DNA of 64,000 nt from Melieria omissa (lineage: Eukaryota; Arthropoda; Insecta; Diptera; Ulidiidae): the NCBI GenBank assembly GCA_963971225.1, contig OZ020268.1, positions 14,361,032 through 14,425,031 of the forward strand. Direction: 5' to 3'. A program made the translations under genes and the position numbers. The notes beneath the pieces were generated by a model that saw only the letters and a program-made list of their open reading frames with translations, did no database searches and was not told the origin of the DNA. Shown in pieces: positions 52,682-64,000 of this stretch. The first letter of the stretch is position 1. Each line of letters begins with the position of its first letter.

Positions 52682-52775
52682 TTTTGTGATTAGTGCGTTG
52701 GGCTGAAATTTAAAGAATCGTGTGTTCGAATCCCAAACGGGACAACAGTAAATTAAAAAGACGTTTTCTTTTCGG
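52682..52775 (+). repeat. tRNA-like (SINE-type) segment 2
   Basis: GATTAGTGCGTTGGGCTGAA looks like the D-arm/anticodon side of a tRNA, and GTGTTCGAATCCC is a perfect B box 25 nt later. The 5' acceptor side is missing. The tail AGTAAATTAAAAAGAC resembles that of the 30198 segment, which suggests the two belong to one SINE family. Confidence 0.45.
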
Positions 52776-52853
52776 TTCTTACTTGTCTTGCAGACAAACC
52801 TATGAGAGTTAAATAAGTCGTCGTTCAAAGTCGGCAAAAAGATATAGAAAATA

Positions 52854-53149
52854 AAATAAATTTTGTATCAATATTTTTTAGTTACAGAAAAATGTTATAC
52901 TATATTTATAGAAAAATACAAAATTATCACTTTTTGATTTTATTTCACCATTTGTTAAGAAACAGGGTTTCGATCAAGCGCGCCCAATTCGTAGACTTCA
53001 ACTAGAACACAAACTTTCCGCAAATTATTGAAAACTATTTTGAGCATAGCAGTAAAATTTGTGTAATTTTTTTTAAGTCACTTCTAAAAATATGAATTTG
53101 TTGGTGCCTACTTAAATTAAACCCATAAATCAATCGTAGCTTTTGCTAT
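52854..53149. mobile_element. TTAA-type MITE family A, truncated copy 3
   Basis: Aligns with the interior of the 12631 and 32098 copies, from AAATAAATTTTGTATCAAT through AATCAATCGTAGCTTTTGC. Both termini are missing: roughly the first 165 bases and the last 35-75. It diverges abruptly at about 53150 into a GC-richer sequence. Non-coding fossil. Confidence 0.65.
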
Positions 53150-55010
53150 GCGGCTGCGACGACCAATGCGGAAACAGCAGCAGCAAGTGTCTCCATAAAA
53201 CTCTCCACGTTTCTTTCACGGTCTTCATACGAATTGGATGAATGGATCGGAAATCAATTTTCGAATGTAGATATAAAAAGTTTTTTTATACGAACTGGGC
53301 ACAGAGAAGTGTATAGTTAAAAGATGTGAATACTTCGCTGTTGCTGATGCATGTGTAACTGTGAAGCACAACTCTGTTTTAGTAAAGATTAAAGAGCATT
53401 TTCTTGCATATTTTTCAAACATTGAAATTGAACTAAAAGTTAAACATAATTTTTAATTCACGCCAAAACAAAACAAAAAATTTGCAGAATTTGAACATAT
53501 CCAACCAATATTTGAAATGCTATATTTTCTTTAAAAACATCTCTTTCTTTCTCTACTAACTACTCTCTCCTCTTTTCATATCTAAAACTTTATAATGAGC
53601 TCCTAATCAAAGAAATTCGACTTCCTTCCACCACAAAACGCCATTCAACATTTCGACCAAGTGCCGGCCAAGTGCAGTCGCAACGCTAATTACACTGAGT
53701 CGTACGCCGGCGGCCAAATGACCATTCAATGCGGAGTGCGGCCGCAAACAGCCATCGATGCCGATGTCGAGCGTCCTAATTGCACTGCACTGCAATCGTT
53801 CGCACACAAAATACAATAACTAAGGGAGGGACCGGCTCTTGACAAAGGAGCGCTCATAATTCCGGCAGCTCGGGTTTGTCGCCAATGGAATTACATATTT
53901 TGCTAATTAAGCGTGTGTGCCGTTGGCTGGCACTCAAAGTGCGCTTCGTTAATTTAACGTGGCACTAAATTTCAGTTTAAAACGAAAATTAATTGCGTAA
54001 ATATATGTGCATGTCTTTGTATGTCTGTTTGTCTGTCCGTTGCTCTTGCTCTGTTTACGATGTGTGTTCGCGTTGAGGTTATGCGGCATGCGAGCGTGTC
54101 TGCGCTCTATCGATTTACGACACACACACACGCACAGCGGAGCAAAGTGCATTAATGCCGCTGCGTGAGGGTGTGTGTGTGTGTGCGTAAGGCTTGGTTA
54201 GCATTTGTGTGTAACCGCGTTGCATTTACAGCGTACACTACTTTCTGCGTTGCAATTTGCATTTTAAAGGCAATTTCACTGAAATGAGTTAAGGGGTTTG
54301 CGGGCAGACGCGTTGCCGCTTTTATCTCTGCGTATGTGGTGGTGGTGGCGGGGCCTGTGCGTGAGGGCGAGGTCGGTTGGGTGCACACATATGTTGCTGC
54401 TCGCATTTTAAGCCTCTGTGTCATTAGCATTATAATTTTTTGAAATTAGTTGTAATGGCTTAATGTCGCCGGCGACACTCGAGCACTTCAAAGGCAAGCA
54501 GGCAGTGAGGCAGTCAGGGTTAGAGTTGCGCGCTGGCACAGTGGCACAATTAAATTTTGTAAAGTGTGGTTTTAATGCGAAATTATACTTGGGGGAAATT
54601 ATGGTCGGTTTGTTTGCTAAATTTACTATTTATAGAGTCCACAAAGTTGTATGTTGTCATATGGTAACAAAATAGCAAAAGCGTTAAAATCTATGCGCTG
54701 ATTGCAACTAAAGTGATAGCGGCTTAAACAAGAGTTCATACAAAACCACAGAAGAGTTGAACTTATCGTCGGCGAGCTGCAAACGACGGAAGCGTTGGTT
54801 AATAAACCACTTTTAGACCACTTTTATTACGTAACAATAAATGTGTTTCGAGAAGTCAGACTCCGAAATACAGATCACAGGCCGAATGAATGAACCCTTT
54901 CCGGAAATTTGTACGATATATCGTAAAATTTTTTCTAAGATTTTTATTTCACAGCGAACGCCCTGTTTTATTGAGAGGAAAAGGGCTTTGCAACAACAAT
55001 AGCGGTTATA
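53150..55010. other. Non-coding spacer
   Basis: CA/GT runs near 54121 and 54174; otherwise unremarkable mixed sequence with no supported gene. Confidence 0.5.
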
Positions 55011-55012
55011 TA

Positions 55013-55933
55013 GGGTTTTCCAACAAGAGGTGTTATTTTGAATCACCCGGTATTTCGGTAGCTGTCACTTTTGAAGCTTTTATTCTTTGACATTTGACAA
55101 GTAGAAACTACGCCATTACTAAAAATGGAACGATACACGCTTCAACAACGCATTGAAATTATTAAAATTCACTACAAAAATGGTGAAAATCTTGAAGTCA
55201 CAGTTCGCAAAACTAAAGCATTTTTGGGTCGTCATGAAGCACCTTGTCGGACCGCAATACAGAAATTGGTGGAAAAACTCGAGCTCGGAAAACCCAAGAG
55301 TTATTGTTGAGAAGCCTCTCCATCCTCAATGTGTGACTGTTTGGTGCGGTTTATGGTCCGGCGGGGTCATTGGACCTTACTTTTTCGAAAATAAGGTTGG
55401 ATCAACAGTTACGGTGAATGGATTGCGCCATCGAGAGATGATTAATGATTTTTTTATGGTCGGAGTTGGATGGTATTGATCTGGACAACGTTTACTTTCA
55501 ACAAGACGGCGCTACGTGCCACACAAGCAACGAAACCATTGCTCTTTTACGGGAAAAGTTTCCGGACCTTGTTACCTCTGGAAGAGGTGATCACAATTGG
55601 CCACCGAGATCTTGTGATTTAACACCTTGCGACTTCTTCCTTTGAGGCCACGTGAAAGATAAGGTGTACGCCAACAGCCCAGCGTCGATTCAAGACCTCA
55701 AAGATAGAATTAGTGAGGCTATCGAGGACATAGGGCAGCCACTTTGCGATTTGGTTATGGAAAATTTCATGAAAAGGATATGGTCCTGTAAGCGTGGTCG
55801 TGGTGGCCATTTGGCTGATGTTGCTTTTCATTATAAACGGTATACCTTCCTCTTTATTATGAAATAAACATCCGATCATTTATCTCAAAAAATGGCATTT
55901 TTCTTTGAATACCAAAATAACACCTCTTGTTGG
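55013..55933 (+). mobile_element. rosa-like (DD41D) mariner, internally deleted copy 2
   Basis: Left terminus GGGTTTTCCAACAAGAGGTG after TA (55011-55012). The right terminus ends CACCTCTTGTTGG before TA, lacking the outermost ~8 bases seen in copy 1. The untranslated ends, start region and 3' third match copy 1 closely. The internal deletion is different: the N-terminal domain (to about 55292) is fused to the region beginning ENPRVIVEKP. Asp 2 (YFQQDGATCHTS) and Asp 3 (TPCDFFL) remain; Asp 1 is gone. Confidence 0.85.
55125..55867 (+). pseudogene. Broken mariner transposase (rosa-like), copy 2
   Basis: Pieces: 55125-55310 (N-terminal HTH, then off-frame), 55153-55479 in a shifted frame (VTVWCGLWSGGVIGPYFFEN), 55445-55645 (Asp 2 through Asp 3, 41 residues between them) and 55652-55867 (C-terminal part). 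A TGG to TGA change puts a stop right after CDFFL. Multiple frame breaks and the missing Asp 1 block make it non-functional. Confidence 0.8.
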
Positions 55934-55935
55934 TA

Positions 55936-58099
55936 CTTTGCGTAAAGCAACATACACAGACAAACAGGAGAAGGCTCCAATGTGTCCTCAGAAAAATACG
56001 CGCTGACCTTTTGGTGAAATCAAAAATCGTGTAAAACCATATTCTGCACCAGATTTGCTCAACTTTAGCCCATTAAATGTTGTGGTCGCAGTGTTTTTGA
56101 ATTTTTGGCAAACAGCGTTTTCCATTCACAACAACAAAATGCACCCACGAAACGCAACGCTTCGAATCACTAAAGAAAAACACGGCAAAACTCACCAACA
56201 CGCAACTGTAAACAACTGCACTGTTACCATGGCTGTTGCCACATTGCTGGCTGGCAGTGGTTCAATGTGTCATTGGGGCAATGACGCCGACGTGTTACGT
56301 TGCGCTGAATGCATCACCAAGTGTCGCTGCCGCGACTGCAACACGCACTCGCCAACCGCATGGCACGCATACTTGCAACAACAACAGTGACGGACCCAAC
56401 ACACCGCTTGTAACGACAAACAACTGCGACGGCGACGACGACAGCGACAGCAACAGCGACGTCGATTGCAGCGAGCAGCGCAACGTAAACAAATCACATG
56501 TTCCGCACGCCAAAGTGGCCTCCGCGTGTGGGCAGCATCAGCAACACCAGCAGCGCCAACTCCAATGTAAACAAATGCAAAGCTGGCGCATGTAGTGCGA
56601 GCGCTGCGCACACAGGACACCAGCACGTGAGCAGCTCGCGGCCAGTGCGCCGGCGCGCTCAAAAGCTTCATGCGGCGGCAGTCCTTCAACGATGACAGCG
56701 ACAGTGCACTGTTAAAATATCCCAGAAAGAGCGGCGGCACACCTTGCTGTCGGCAGCAGCAGTAGCAACAGCGAAGGCGACAGCAGCGGCAGCAACATGC
56801 CACATGCTGCTGCGTATCCTTGAAATGTCTACGGATGCTGCAGTCCATGCTGTCACTGTTGTTATTAGTGTTGTTGTTGTTTTTGTTGTTGGTGCTGCCG
56901 CAGCTGCCATTCGGACATTTTGCGACGGCATGTTGCGTATTGTTGAGGGAAATTTTCGCTGCAGCATCGTTGGCAGCGACCATTGTTGGCGCAGCTGACT
57001 GCTGCCGCACGCTGGCGAACCATTCAGTTTCAGTATGAATCGGGACACACGCTCAGACGGTACGCCAGTGTTTTTCAAGCGCGCGCGCTCTCACGTTCAC
57101 ACGTTCTGCCCGTTGTGCCCGTTGTGATGCTGCTTGTCACGTTGTCTGCGTTGCTGGCTCCACTTTCGCTCGTCCAACAAAAACACTCTTGACCGCACAT
57201 TTGTGTTTGACGACTGGCGCGCAATGCTGCGCGCTGCCACAATTTTTACTCTAAGCGCTGTTGTTGTTGTTGGGCGATTTATGGCCTAAACCGTTTCTGA
57301 AGTGGTGGCAGCTGGTTATCTTGCAACCAATTGAACTGCTGCAGCGCGTCAAAAGTGCAGCAACGCGTTCGTCGTGCGTGTCGGTAGGCGTTCAGTAGTG
57401 CGTTCGATTTGTTATTGTGGCGTTGTTGATTTCGCGTCGCGGGCGCTTCAAGACGCTGGTTGTTCAGAGACCTTTGACTTTGCCTGCCATCAAGTCTGGC
57501 ACCGCGTGTTGTTATTGTCAAGGCTGTTGAAAGGCGAAGCTGAAAATGTCAAAGCGATGCGAATGAGTGGTGGCGCAGACGGAGGCGGCAGCGCGGGCAG
57601 CGCCAACAGAAACGTGCAAAGTGGCCGCACGAATTTCGCACAAAAACAAAAACACATCGGCGGAGCGCAGCAGCTTATGTAAGAGCTGCAGGACACACTG
57701 GCTGGCTGGCGCGTCGCGTGCCACACCGTTCCACATTATCGCGTTGGCATATTACGAAATCGTGCCAGACGAGCTGCAGGCTGGTCGGAAGCGAAAAACG
57801 CGACTGTGAAAATTGCAAACGTAAACGAGCGAAGCAAAAATAGCGATGCGATATATTTAGGACCAAACAAGTGAGGAGAAAATTCATCGTGTTGGAACAG
57901 TTGTGAGTGGAACTGAAACGTTTAAACAGTGTTTGACAAATGTGCTGAAGAACTAAAAAAACATCCACGAAAAGGCAACGCGGTGTAATGACAAATGTTG
58001 AAAATATGTGTGCTAAAAAAATTAGAAAACCAACAGGAGTGAAATTTTTTAGTAGCGACAGTTGGTAGCGCCTAAAAGTATGCAATTAATTTAAAATAT
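55936..58099. other. CAG/CAA-rich spacer
   Basis: 56100-57900 is rich in GCAGCA, GACAGC and TTGTTG repeats. A 246-aa minus-strand ORF (57010-56270) reads as Cys/Arg/Asn runs typical of antisense triplet repeats. Could be untranslated exon or regulatory DNA of an unseen gene; not supportable as CDS. Confidence 0.45.
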
Positions 58100-59500
58100 T
58101 GCGCACAAGTTTCAGAGTAACAAAAATAGGTACAAAAAAAAGATTGTAAACTATCTACAGAAAAACTAAACTTGTACTAAAAACTCTAGCATGCTGGGCG
58201 CCTCAAAGTATGCAGCGAACATATAAATAATTATAATGCTGGTAAACAGCAAACGAAACATTTGTGAAAATCATGAAATTTGGAATATAACAATGAACAA
58301 ATACAAAAATATGAAATATAATAAAATATAAAATAAATATTATAAAAAAAACTGAAGAACTTAAGAGGAAATTTGGGGAAAAAGTGCTTAAGTAGTTAAA
58401 TTGAAAGAAGTAAAAACATAAATAAATCACATGAATGAAATGAGAAACAAATATCAATGTGTACGAAATATTTTGTTGTTTTTGTTTGTACTAAAACTTT
58501 AGTACACTATACAATTTGTTAGTTAATAAACCATACTTAACATAAACCTAACGTAAACCAACATTTTTAGTACTATTGACTATAAAAATGACTGACAAGC
58601 ACTAAAAATGAAAATAAAAAAAATAAAAAAATGTACTAAAAACATTTTAACAATTTGAAGTGCTTTGTTTACTCGTATACCAGTGACTATTAAAAATAAA
58701 AAATAAAATTAAAAACCGAAAGAATTTTAAAGTAATTGAAGCACATAAAAATGTAGTAAAAAGCTCCAAACAATACAAAAATATCGTTGCAGACAAACAT
58801 TTGACTATTTATGTTTGTTGTGACTTATAACTGCACGCAAAACATTGGAGCAATTTTGAACTGTTGCAAACTTTACTGAAGCCTGTACTAAATAGTAGTG
58901 GAAATTTAAAAACAAATTAATAAGTTAGCAAAAAAATATAAAAATATGAGAAGCATGTTAACATTTTTAACAAACTGACTGCAGTGAAGTCATTAAAAAC
59001 AATTAGGAAGACATTGTAGAAAAAAGCAGTGGGGCTTACTAAAAGTTTCAACTAAATGAAAACTGTTAAAAATGTGTTAATAATTGTAGTAAATGTAATA
59101 ATTTTATATCTTTCAAGGCCCAAATTGATTTTCTGTTGCCACTAAAAACTTCGAAACACTCACACTGAACTTGAAATGTGTAAAGTTTATATTAAAAATA
59201 TTGAAGAATAAACCGAAGGTGGAAAAATAAAAAAATTAAAAATAATTAAAACTAAAAAAAAAAATTATGAAAAAATTTAAAAATAAAAAATAAAAAATAA
59301 TAATTAAAAAAAATAAATAAATTTAACTTTAAATGTTAACAATAAGTAAAGTAATTAAAATTACATTAATTAAAAATATATAAAAATAAAATAAAAATAT
59401 ATGCAAAATGTTAACAAACAAATGAAAAAACTCTTTGGATCAGTTTAAAAAAATTAAATAAATAAAAACTCATTTCAAGGCACAAAAAAACAACATCCGA
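58100..59500. repeat. A-rich low-complexity region
   Basis: About 1.4 kb strongly biased to A on the plus strand (AAAAATAAAAAATAA-type text, densest at 59210-59410), with many ACTAAAAA motifs. No reliable ORF. Could be A-rich untranslated or spacer DNA. Confidence 0.6.
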
Positions 59501-61327
59501 CTCTAACATGGTAACGCAACATTATGTCAGCTGTCAGTTAAGCCACTGCAACATATGACAATTCTTTTTATAGCACCACAACAACAACAACAACAAGAAC
59601 AGCACATAAATAAACCCAATAAGTAACAGTAAATTGTGCTGACAAGCAGACAACCCAGTAAACCAACATAACAACAAACAAACAAACAGACAGTCGGACA
59701 GGTGTATGTATCTTCAACGACAGTCAGCGCCGTCGCACAAATCGCCAAGCACCACTTGCAACATGCCACCATAAACATGTCAGCGTTGTCGTTGCTGTCG
59801 CGGTCCTTGTCGTTGTCGTTGTCATTGTCATTGCCAGCGTTATCGTCGTTGGTGTTATTGTTGTGGTTGATGTTGATGTTGTTGTTGCGCTTGTCGTCTA
59901 ATCTAATGCTGCCCGTAACGCTGCCGCAGCTGCTGCTCGAACGCCACCGAATGCTGCACACTTAACCAGATTTGTGGGCGTACATCTAGCGGTCCTCCAC
60001 CTCGCCTAATCTCAGTTGAAGAAGATGTTGAGGAAAAAATGTGGCAAATATAAACAAATCGCTTTGCACTAAAGGAAATTTCCTCTTGAAAATTTAAAGC
60101 CCAACCAAGCGAAAAGTGGAATTAAGAATGTTGCTTGTGGCCTGTGACTGCAAGGGCGGTTGATGATGATTCGTTCCCTAATGCGCCAAGCGTTTTTTTT
60201 CCTATACTTTTGAAATATTTGAACGTTACGTGCTGCAGGCGCATTGTCAGCGTTGTGAGCGACAATGAAAAGTGACAAATTGCTGCCAAATATGTACGAA
60301 TGTGAAATCTTGCAATGAAGCAATAAAAAAATAAGCACATAACAAGAAAAAACAGGAAACGCGCACAAAAAGCAACCAACAACAGAAAATAAAGGCGCGC
60401 AAAAAGCGCGAAAAAGCGAAAATCAGCCAAGGCAAACAATTGTTGCAAACAAAGCCAACATTAAGAAATCGCGTTGTCACACACACAAACAACCAAACGC
60501 ACATTAATAGACACGAAATACGCGCAAAAATAGCACAAAATCGTCTTGTCGACCTGCCTGCCGTCAGCGCGTGTATTGTTTATTGTGTTTTGTTGTTGCT
60601 GTTGTTGCTGTGTGCTGTGACTCGTGGGCGCCTACAAGGCAACAACGTCCTTAACGTGATTTTTTTTTGTCGACAACAGCAGCCTTGCAGCCACAACTCA
60701 AGCTCATGCCCGACTCTTTGTTGTCGGCGCTGTGCGTCGGCGACGATTTGAATGCGCGTGTTGCATGCGGAAATCAGCACAACATAGCTGCGTCGGCATA
60801 GTGTGCGAGGCGACAGTCAAACGAATACCGTGAAATGTAATTAAAAGTTAACTTCAAAGCGCACAAAGTATTTTACGCCCTCTCCCCCCGCTCCGTATGA
60901 ACTGTACGGAAATTTAAATTTAACTGAAATCAAGTAACCACTTAGTGAATGTGTTTAGCTGGGACAACAATACGAAGGTGAAACGTTGTCACCAACTCAC
61001 CAACGGCACACAACAGCGGCACCGTAGTCCTTAAGGTAAGTGCAGTGAATTCTTGAAGAGTTGTTGTAGAGAAAAACTTCATTTGTAGTTGGACGTTTTG
61101 AAGGTTCAAATGGTTTAAAGGTGCGAAGGTTTGAAAAAGACGCTGCCACTTTGATTATTATGGCAGAGACCCGTCACACAGTGACCCTCACAGCTCACAG
61201 CAAAAGCAGCTGGCAGTGTCAGTTGTGTTGGTTTTTTATTAACGCGGGTTCAGACCATTTTGGCGTCGCCAACAAATAACTTGTAAAAAAGATATATTCG
61301 TAAAAAAATATCTTCGTATTTTTGGTA
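59501..61327. other. Non-coding spacer
   Basis: CAA and TTGTCG/TTGTCA repeats at 59577-59890 and CAA/GCA text at 60340-60720. Long minus-strand ORFs here follow the repeats. No gene supported. Confidence 0.5.
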
Positions 61328-61335
61328 ATGTGTAG

Positions 61336-61441
61336 TAGTGTTCAACCGAATATTCGGTTTCAGTTTCGGCCGAATATTAAAAAAAAACCGAAATTCGGTT
61401 TCGGTTTGGGCGAACAAAAGTGTCTTCGGTCGGACTTACTA
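61336..61441. mobile_element. Short hAT-like MITE (106 bp)
   Basis: The left end TAGTGTTCAACCGAA pairs imperfectly with the right end (complement TAGTAAGTCCGACCGAA). Flanks ATGTGTAG (61328-61335) and GTGTGTAG (61442-61449) match at 7 of 8 positions. The interior is a series of CCGAA/TTCGG palindromes. Size, ends and duplication length fit hAT MITEs, and it is non-coding. Confidence 0.65.
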
Positions 61442-61449
61442 GTGTGTAG

Positions 61450-64000
61450 TTCGTATAAATGGAACCCGTCTTTTTAGTTACATGCTGACTACACAATAAT
61501 ATATTCAATTGCAGCCTAATGATGTCTTCAGTCGACAAAGAAAAGTCTTCTCCACTTGAAAGATCACAATTAAGTCATCATTTGCTAACGATTAAATGTT
61601 AAAGAACTTTGTTCAATTGACACTGAATGTATTATATGAAAACTTGCTCATATACATACATATTTACTTATATACTATACTTATATACCAAAAGACTGAC
61701 AGCAAAAATTACTTACGCACACATAAAAATAACAATTCTCATGGACAACAACACTCACATTGCTGCCAATGCAGTCGCTTTAATTGCTGCTGAACAGCGT
61801 GTAGCAATTTTGGTTTGTGGCTGTCAATGGCAGCGCTGGGAGCAAAGCGAAAATCGCTGCGCAAGCAGAGCAATCAGCAACTTGACACAATAAAAGCAGC
61901 AATAACCGGACACCTGAGTGTCAAGCGTTACTTGTTGCTGTGGACGAACAACAAATTAACCAAAATCAGTTTAAGTGCAAAGCAACATTTGCGCACAAAT
62001 GCATGTTTTGGCCGCAGAACAACGGGGCGTATGAGTGACGCGTGTAGCAAATCGCAGCGACGAGTGCAACAAAGTGCAGCAGCCGAGTAAGGAAGCACAA
62101 ATCCGTTGTCGTAAATAAAAATAAATGCTGTTTGACTAGAGCACAGCTGCGATGCAATGCAATGCGATGCGGCATGACCTCGCGCCCAGGGCAGAAGCCG
62201 TGCTCAGTGGCTGGCTGGCTGGCAGCTATGTAGCTATGGCTGACAATCATAATAATAATAGCAACAACAGTCAACATTGAAGCACAAATCCATGTGACCA
62301 ACTGCAATGTCGAGCGTAACGACACGATTTCTGCAGTCGTTGCGCTTGCCTGCTTATGGCCGCTGTGGCGTTTGTCGTTTGCCGTTTGCCATTGGCCAAG
62401 TTGCAGCCTTGTGCTACCCTCGTCAGCTGCGCCACAAAGCAAGCTGCCGCCATGCTGTGCCCGCACGAAGGCTGTGGCTGCTGCTCCTTGTGAGGTTTAA
62501 TGACGTTTCACTTGAAAATAATTTGCAGCCATTCTGAAATTTGGCCTTTCATTCATTTCGTTACAGTCAAAGCGCACTGCCAGCCAACCAGCCAAACAAA
62601 CAGAAAAGTAGCCTTGTGGTCATTCGGATTGTTTGTGCGTTGTCTACATTCTGTTGTTGGTTTTATTTATTATTATTTGTATCATTTTTGCAATTGTTTC
62701 GATAGAAACTTGAACCTCGTTGGCGCGCAGACAATGCTCGCATGGCCATTGTTTGCAACTGATGCTGACGTTGATGGCGTGAACTATGCAGCTGATAATG
62801 ACAATGTTGATAATGTTGTTGTTGTTGTTGATGACGATGTAGATGATGATGTAGTTGATTTTGTTGTTGGCGTTGGTTTCTATTGCCCTTAATGATGATG
62901 TTGACCTTTCACAGCGAGCCGCCTACGCGCGCACATTCTCATTCACCGCGTGCCTCGGCCGCACTGCTCGGCATTGTCCCATTCATTCCATTTATCCATT
63001 CATCCATTCCCACTCGCACTTACGCATTCACGAGCCATTCTAGTCCGTCGTTAATTGTTTGGCTGCGCCGCTTTTCATCGCGCACTCAGTTGCTGTGTAA
63101 TGATACCACTTTTCCACTGCCATTTGCTCATTTCTACTACCGTCACACACACACACACATACACACAGGCAGACAAACTAAATACTATTGCTGGCATTAT
63201 TACTTTTATTGTTGTCGTTGTTGCTGTTGTGGCATTATGTGTGCCTCTGGCTGTGGCACTGTTGCACACACATTCCAGCTCGCTGCTTGCGCTCTGTTCA
63301 TATCTGCCCTCCCCTCTTCCTATTCTTCCCCGTTGCCTCGCCTCGCTGCGCTTTTGCTGCCGCCTGCCGCTTCTGGCCACATCAAATTGCAAATTTTCAC
63401 TTTACCCTCTATAAAACAACAACAACAACAACAGTAGTAAACAATGCGGCCATGGCAGCGAGTGTGTGTGCTGCGGCCGCTCAACGCCAGTCGAACAGTC
63501 AATGCTCGTCGACACGGCCAACATGAGCCCAACTCTGCAAATGAGTGCATTTTTATTGCTGTTATTGTTTTTTGTTTCACTCCCATTATTGTTGTTTTGG
63601 TGTTGTTTGTGCTTGTTTTCGGCTTGGTTGAAATTTGTCTAATATTGTTGCATTTAATTAAATTAATTCGTCAGCCCCTCTAGTTGCGCCCCTCCGTCTC
63701 ACCTTGCTTGGCCTCCACTCACAACTGTACATCTGCTACTTTATTAGGTTTATTGCTATTTTCTTTCCGTGCTGGCCAAAAGGATTCATTAACATTGGCT
63801 GGAACGTGACTGTTTTTATTCACACACATGTATGCTTCGCTCATTGGGCGCGTATGTGTGCGTGTGTGTGTGTAAATAAACAATGCATCGAGCATTTGTC
63901 AAGCATTGTTTTCGTTTGCGGCCTAGAATTTTAAAAAGGTTTCCATCGCACTTTGTGCTCGTCAATCAGCAGACGAAAATGCTTTGAAAATTGCGTGTCG
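61450..64000. other. Non-coding spacer to window end
   Basis: Trinucleotide runs (TTG near 62814, CAA near 63417) and CA runs near 63145 and 63860. ORFs up to 184 aa overlap in several frames and are compositionally repetitive. No supported gene. Confidence 0.45.

Noticed and set aside
56270..57010. 246-aa minus-strand ORF
   Set aside because: Encodes Cys, Arg and Asn runs from antisense CAG/CAA repeats; no start context, domain or splice support.
62883..63437. 184-aa plus-strand ORF
   Set aside because: His/Thr/Cys runs from CA and TTG repeats; overlapping ORFs in two other frames.

Overview
This is a 64 kb stretch of insect nuclear DNA, very probably from a true fly (Diptera) and most plausibly a tephritid fruit fly. 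The organism call is inference. It rests on AT-rich spacers full of (CA)n, CAA/CAG and TTG runs, introns of about 90-145 nt, a fly-style start context, and mariner elements of the rosa (DD41D) type known from Ceratitis. I see no bacterial genes, rRNA, canonical tRNA gene or CRISPR array.

Only two protein genes can be supported, both of unrecognised family. Gene 1 (minus strand, 8276 down to 6622) has three coding exons joined by 92-nt and 90-nt introns. All splice phases agree, giving about 490 residues of a basic protein with a glutamine-rich helix and an Ala/Ser/Thr-rich tail. Gene 2 (plus strand, 33419-34387) has a 31-nt first coding exon, a 144-nt intron and a large second exon, giving about 274 residues. 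The two genes are transcribed away from each other with about 25 kb between them, and nothing links their functions.

Most of the remaining recognisable content is DNA transposon debris. Two rosa-like mariners (21437-22335 and 55013-55933) share termini but carry different internal deletions. There is a deleted DD34D mariner with perfect 30-bp inverted repeats (40538-41289), a degenerate mariner (about 35690-36355) and a DD37D maT-like relic (about 45780-46310). Two copies of one short hAT-type MITE have exact 8-bp target duplications (1830-1986 and 42206-42338), and other hAT-type elements lie at 49841-50451, 61336-61441 and possibly 39190-39890. TTAA-flanked, piggyBac-like MITEs are at 28734-28829, 26028-26734, 12631-13113 and 32098-32617, with a truncated relative at 52854-53149. 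The 26028 element is nested inside a 1.5 kb element with inverted repeats of about 100 bp starting CACTA (25621-27146). One LINE 3'-end fragment (about 20640-21190, minus) and two tRNA-like, SINE-type segments are also present.

Simple repeats include two arrays of several hundred bases of (ATTTT)n (3012-3290 and 41291-41520), a 16-bp minisatellite (2789-2896) and many CA/GT runs. The long remaining spacers contain no gene I can support. Some (22750-24350, 56100-57900) are locally GC-richer and could be regulatory or untranslated sequence, but that is not shown by the sequence. I did not find a new defence, toxin or biosynthetic system here. The most informative content is the two unidentified split genes and the layered, datable transposon insertions.
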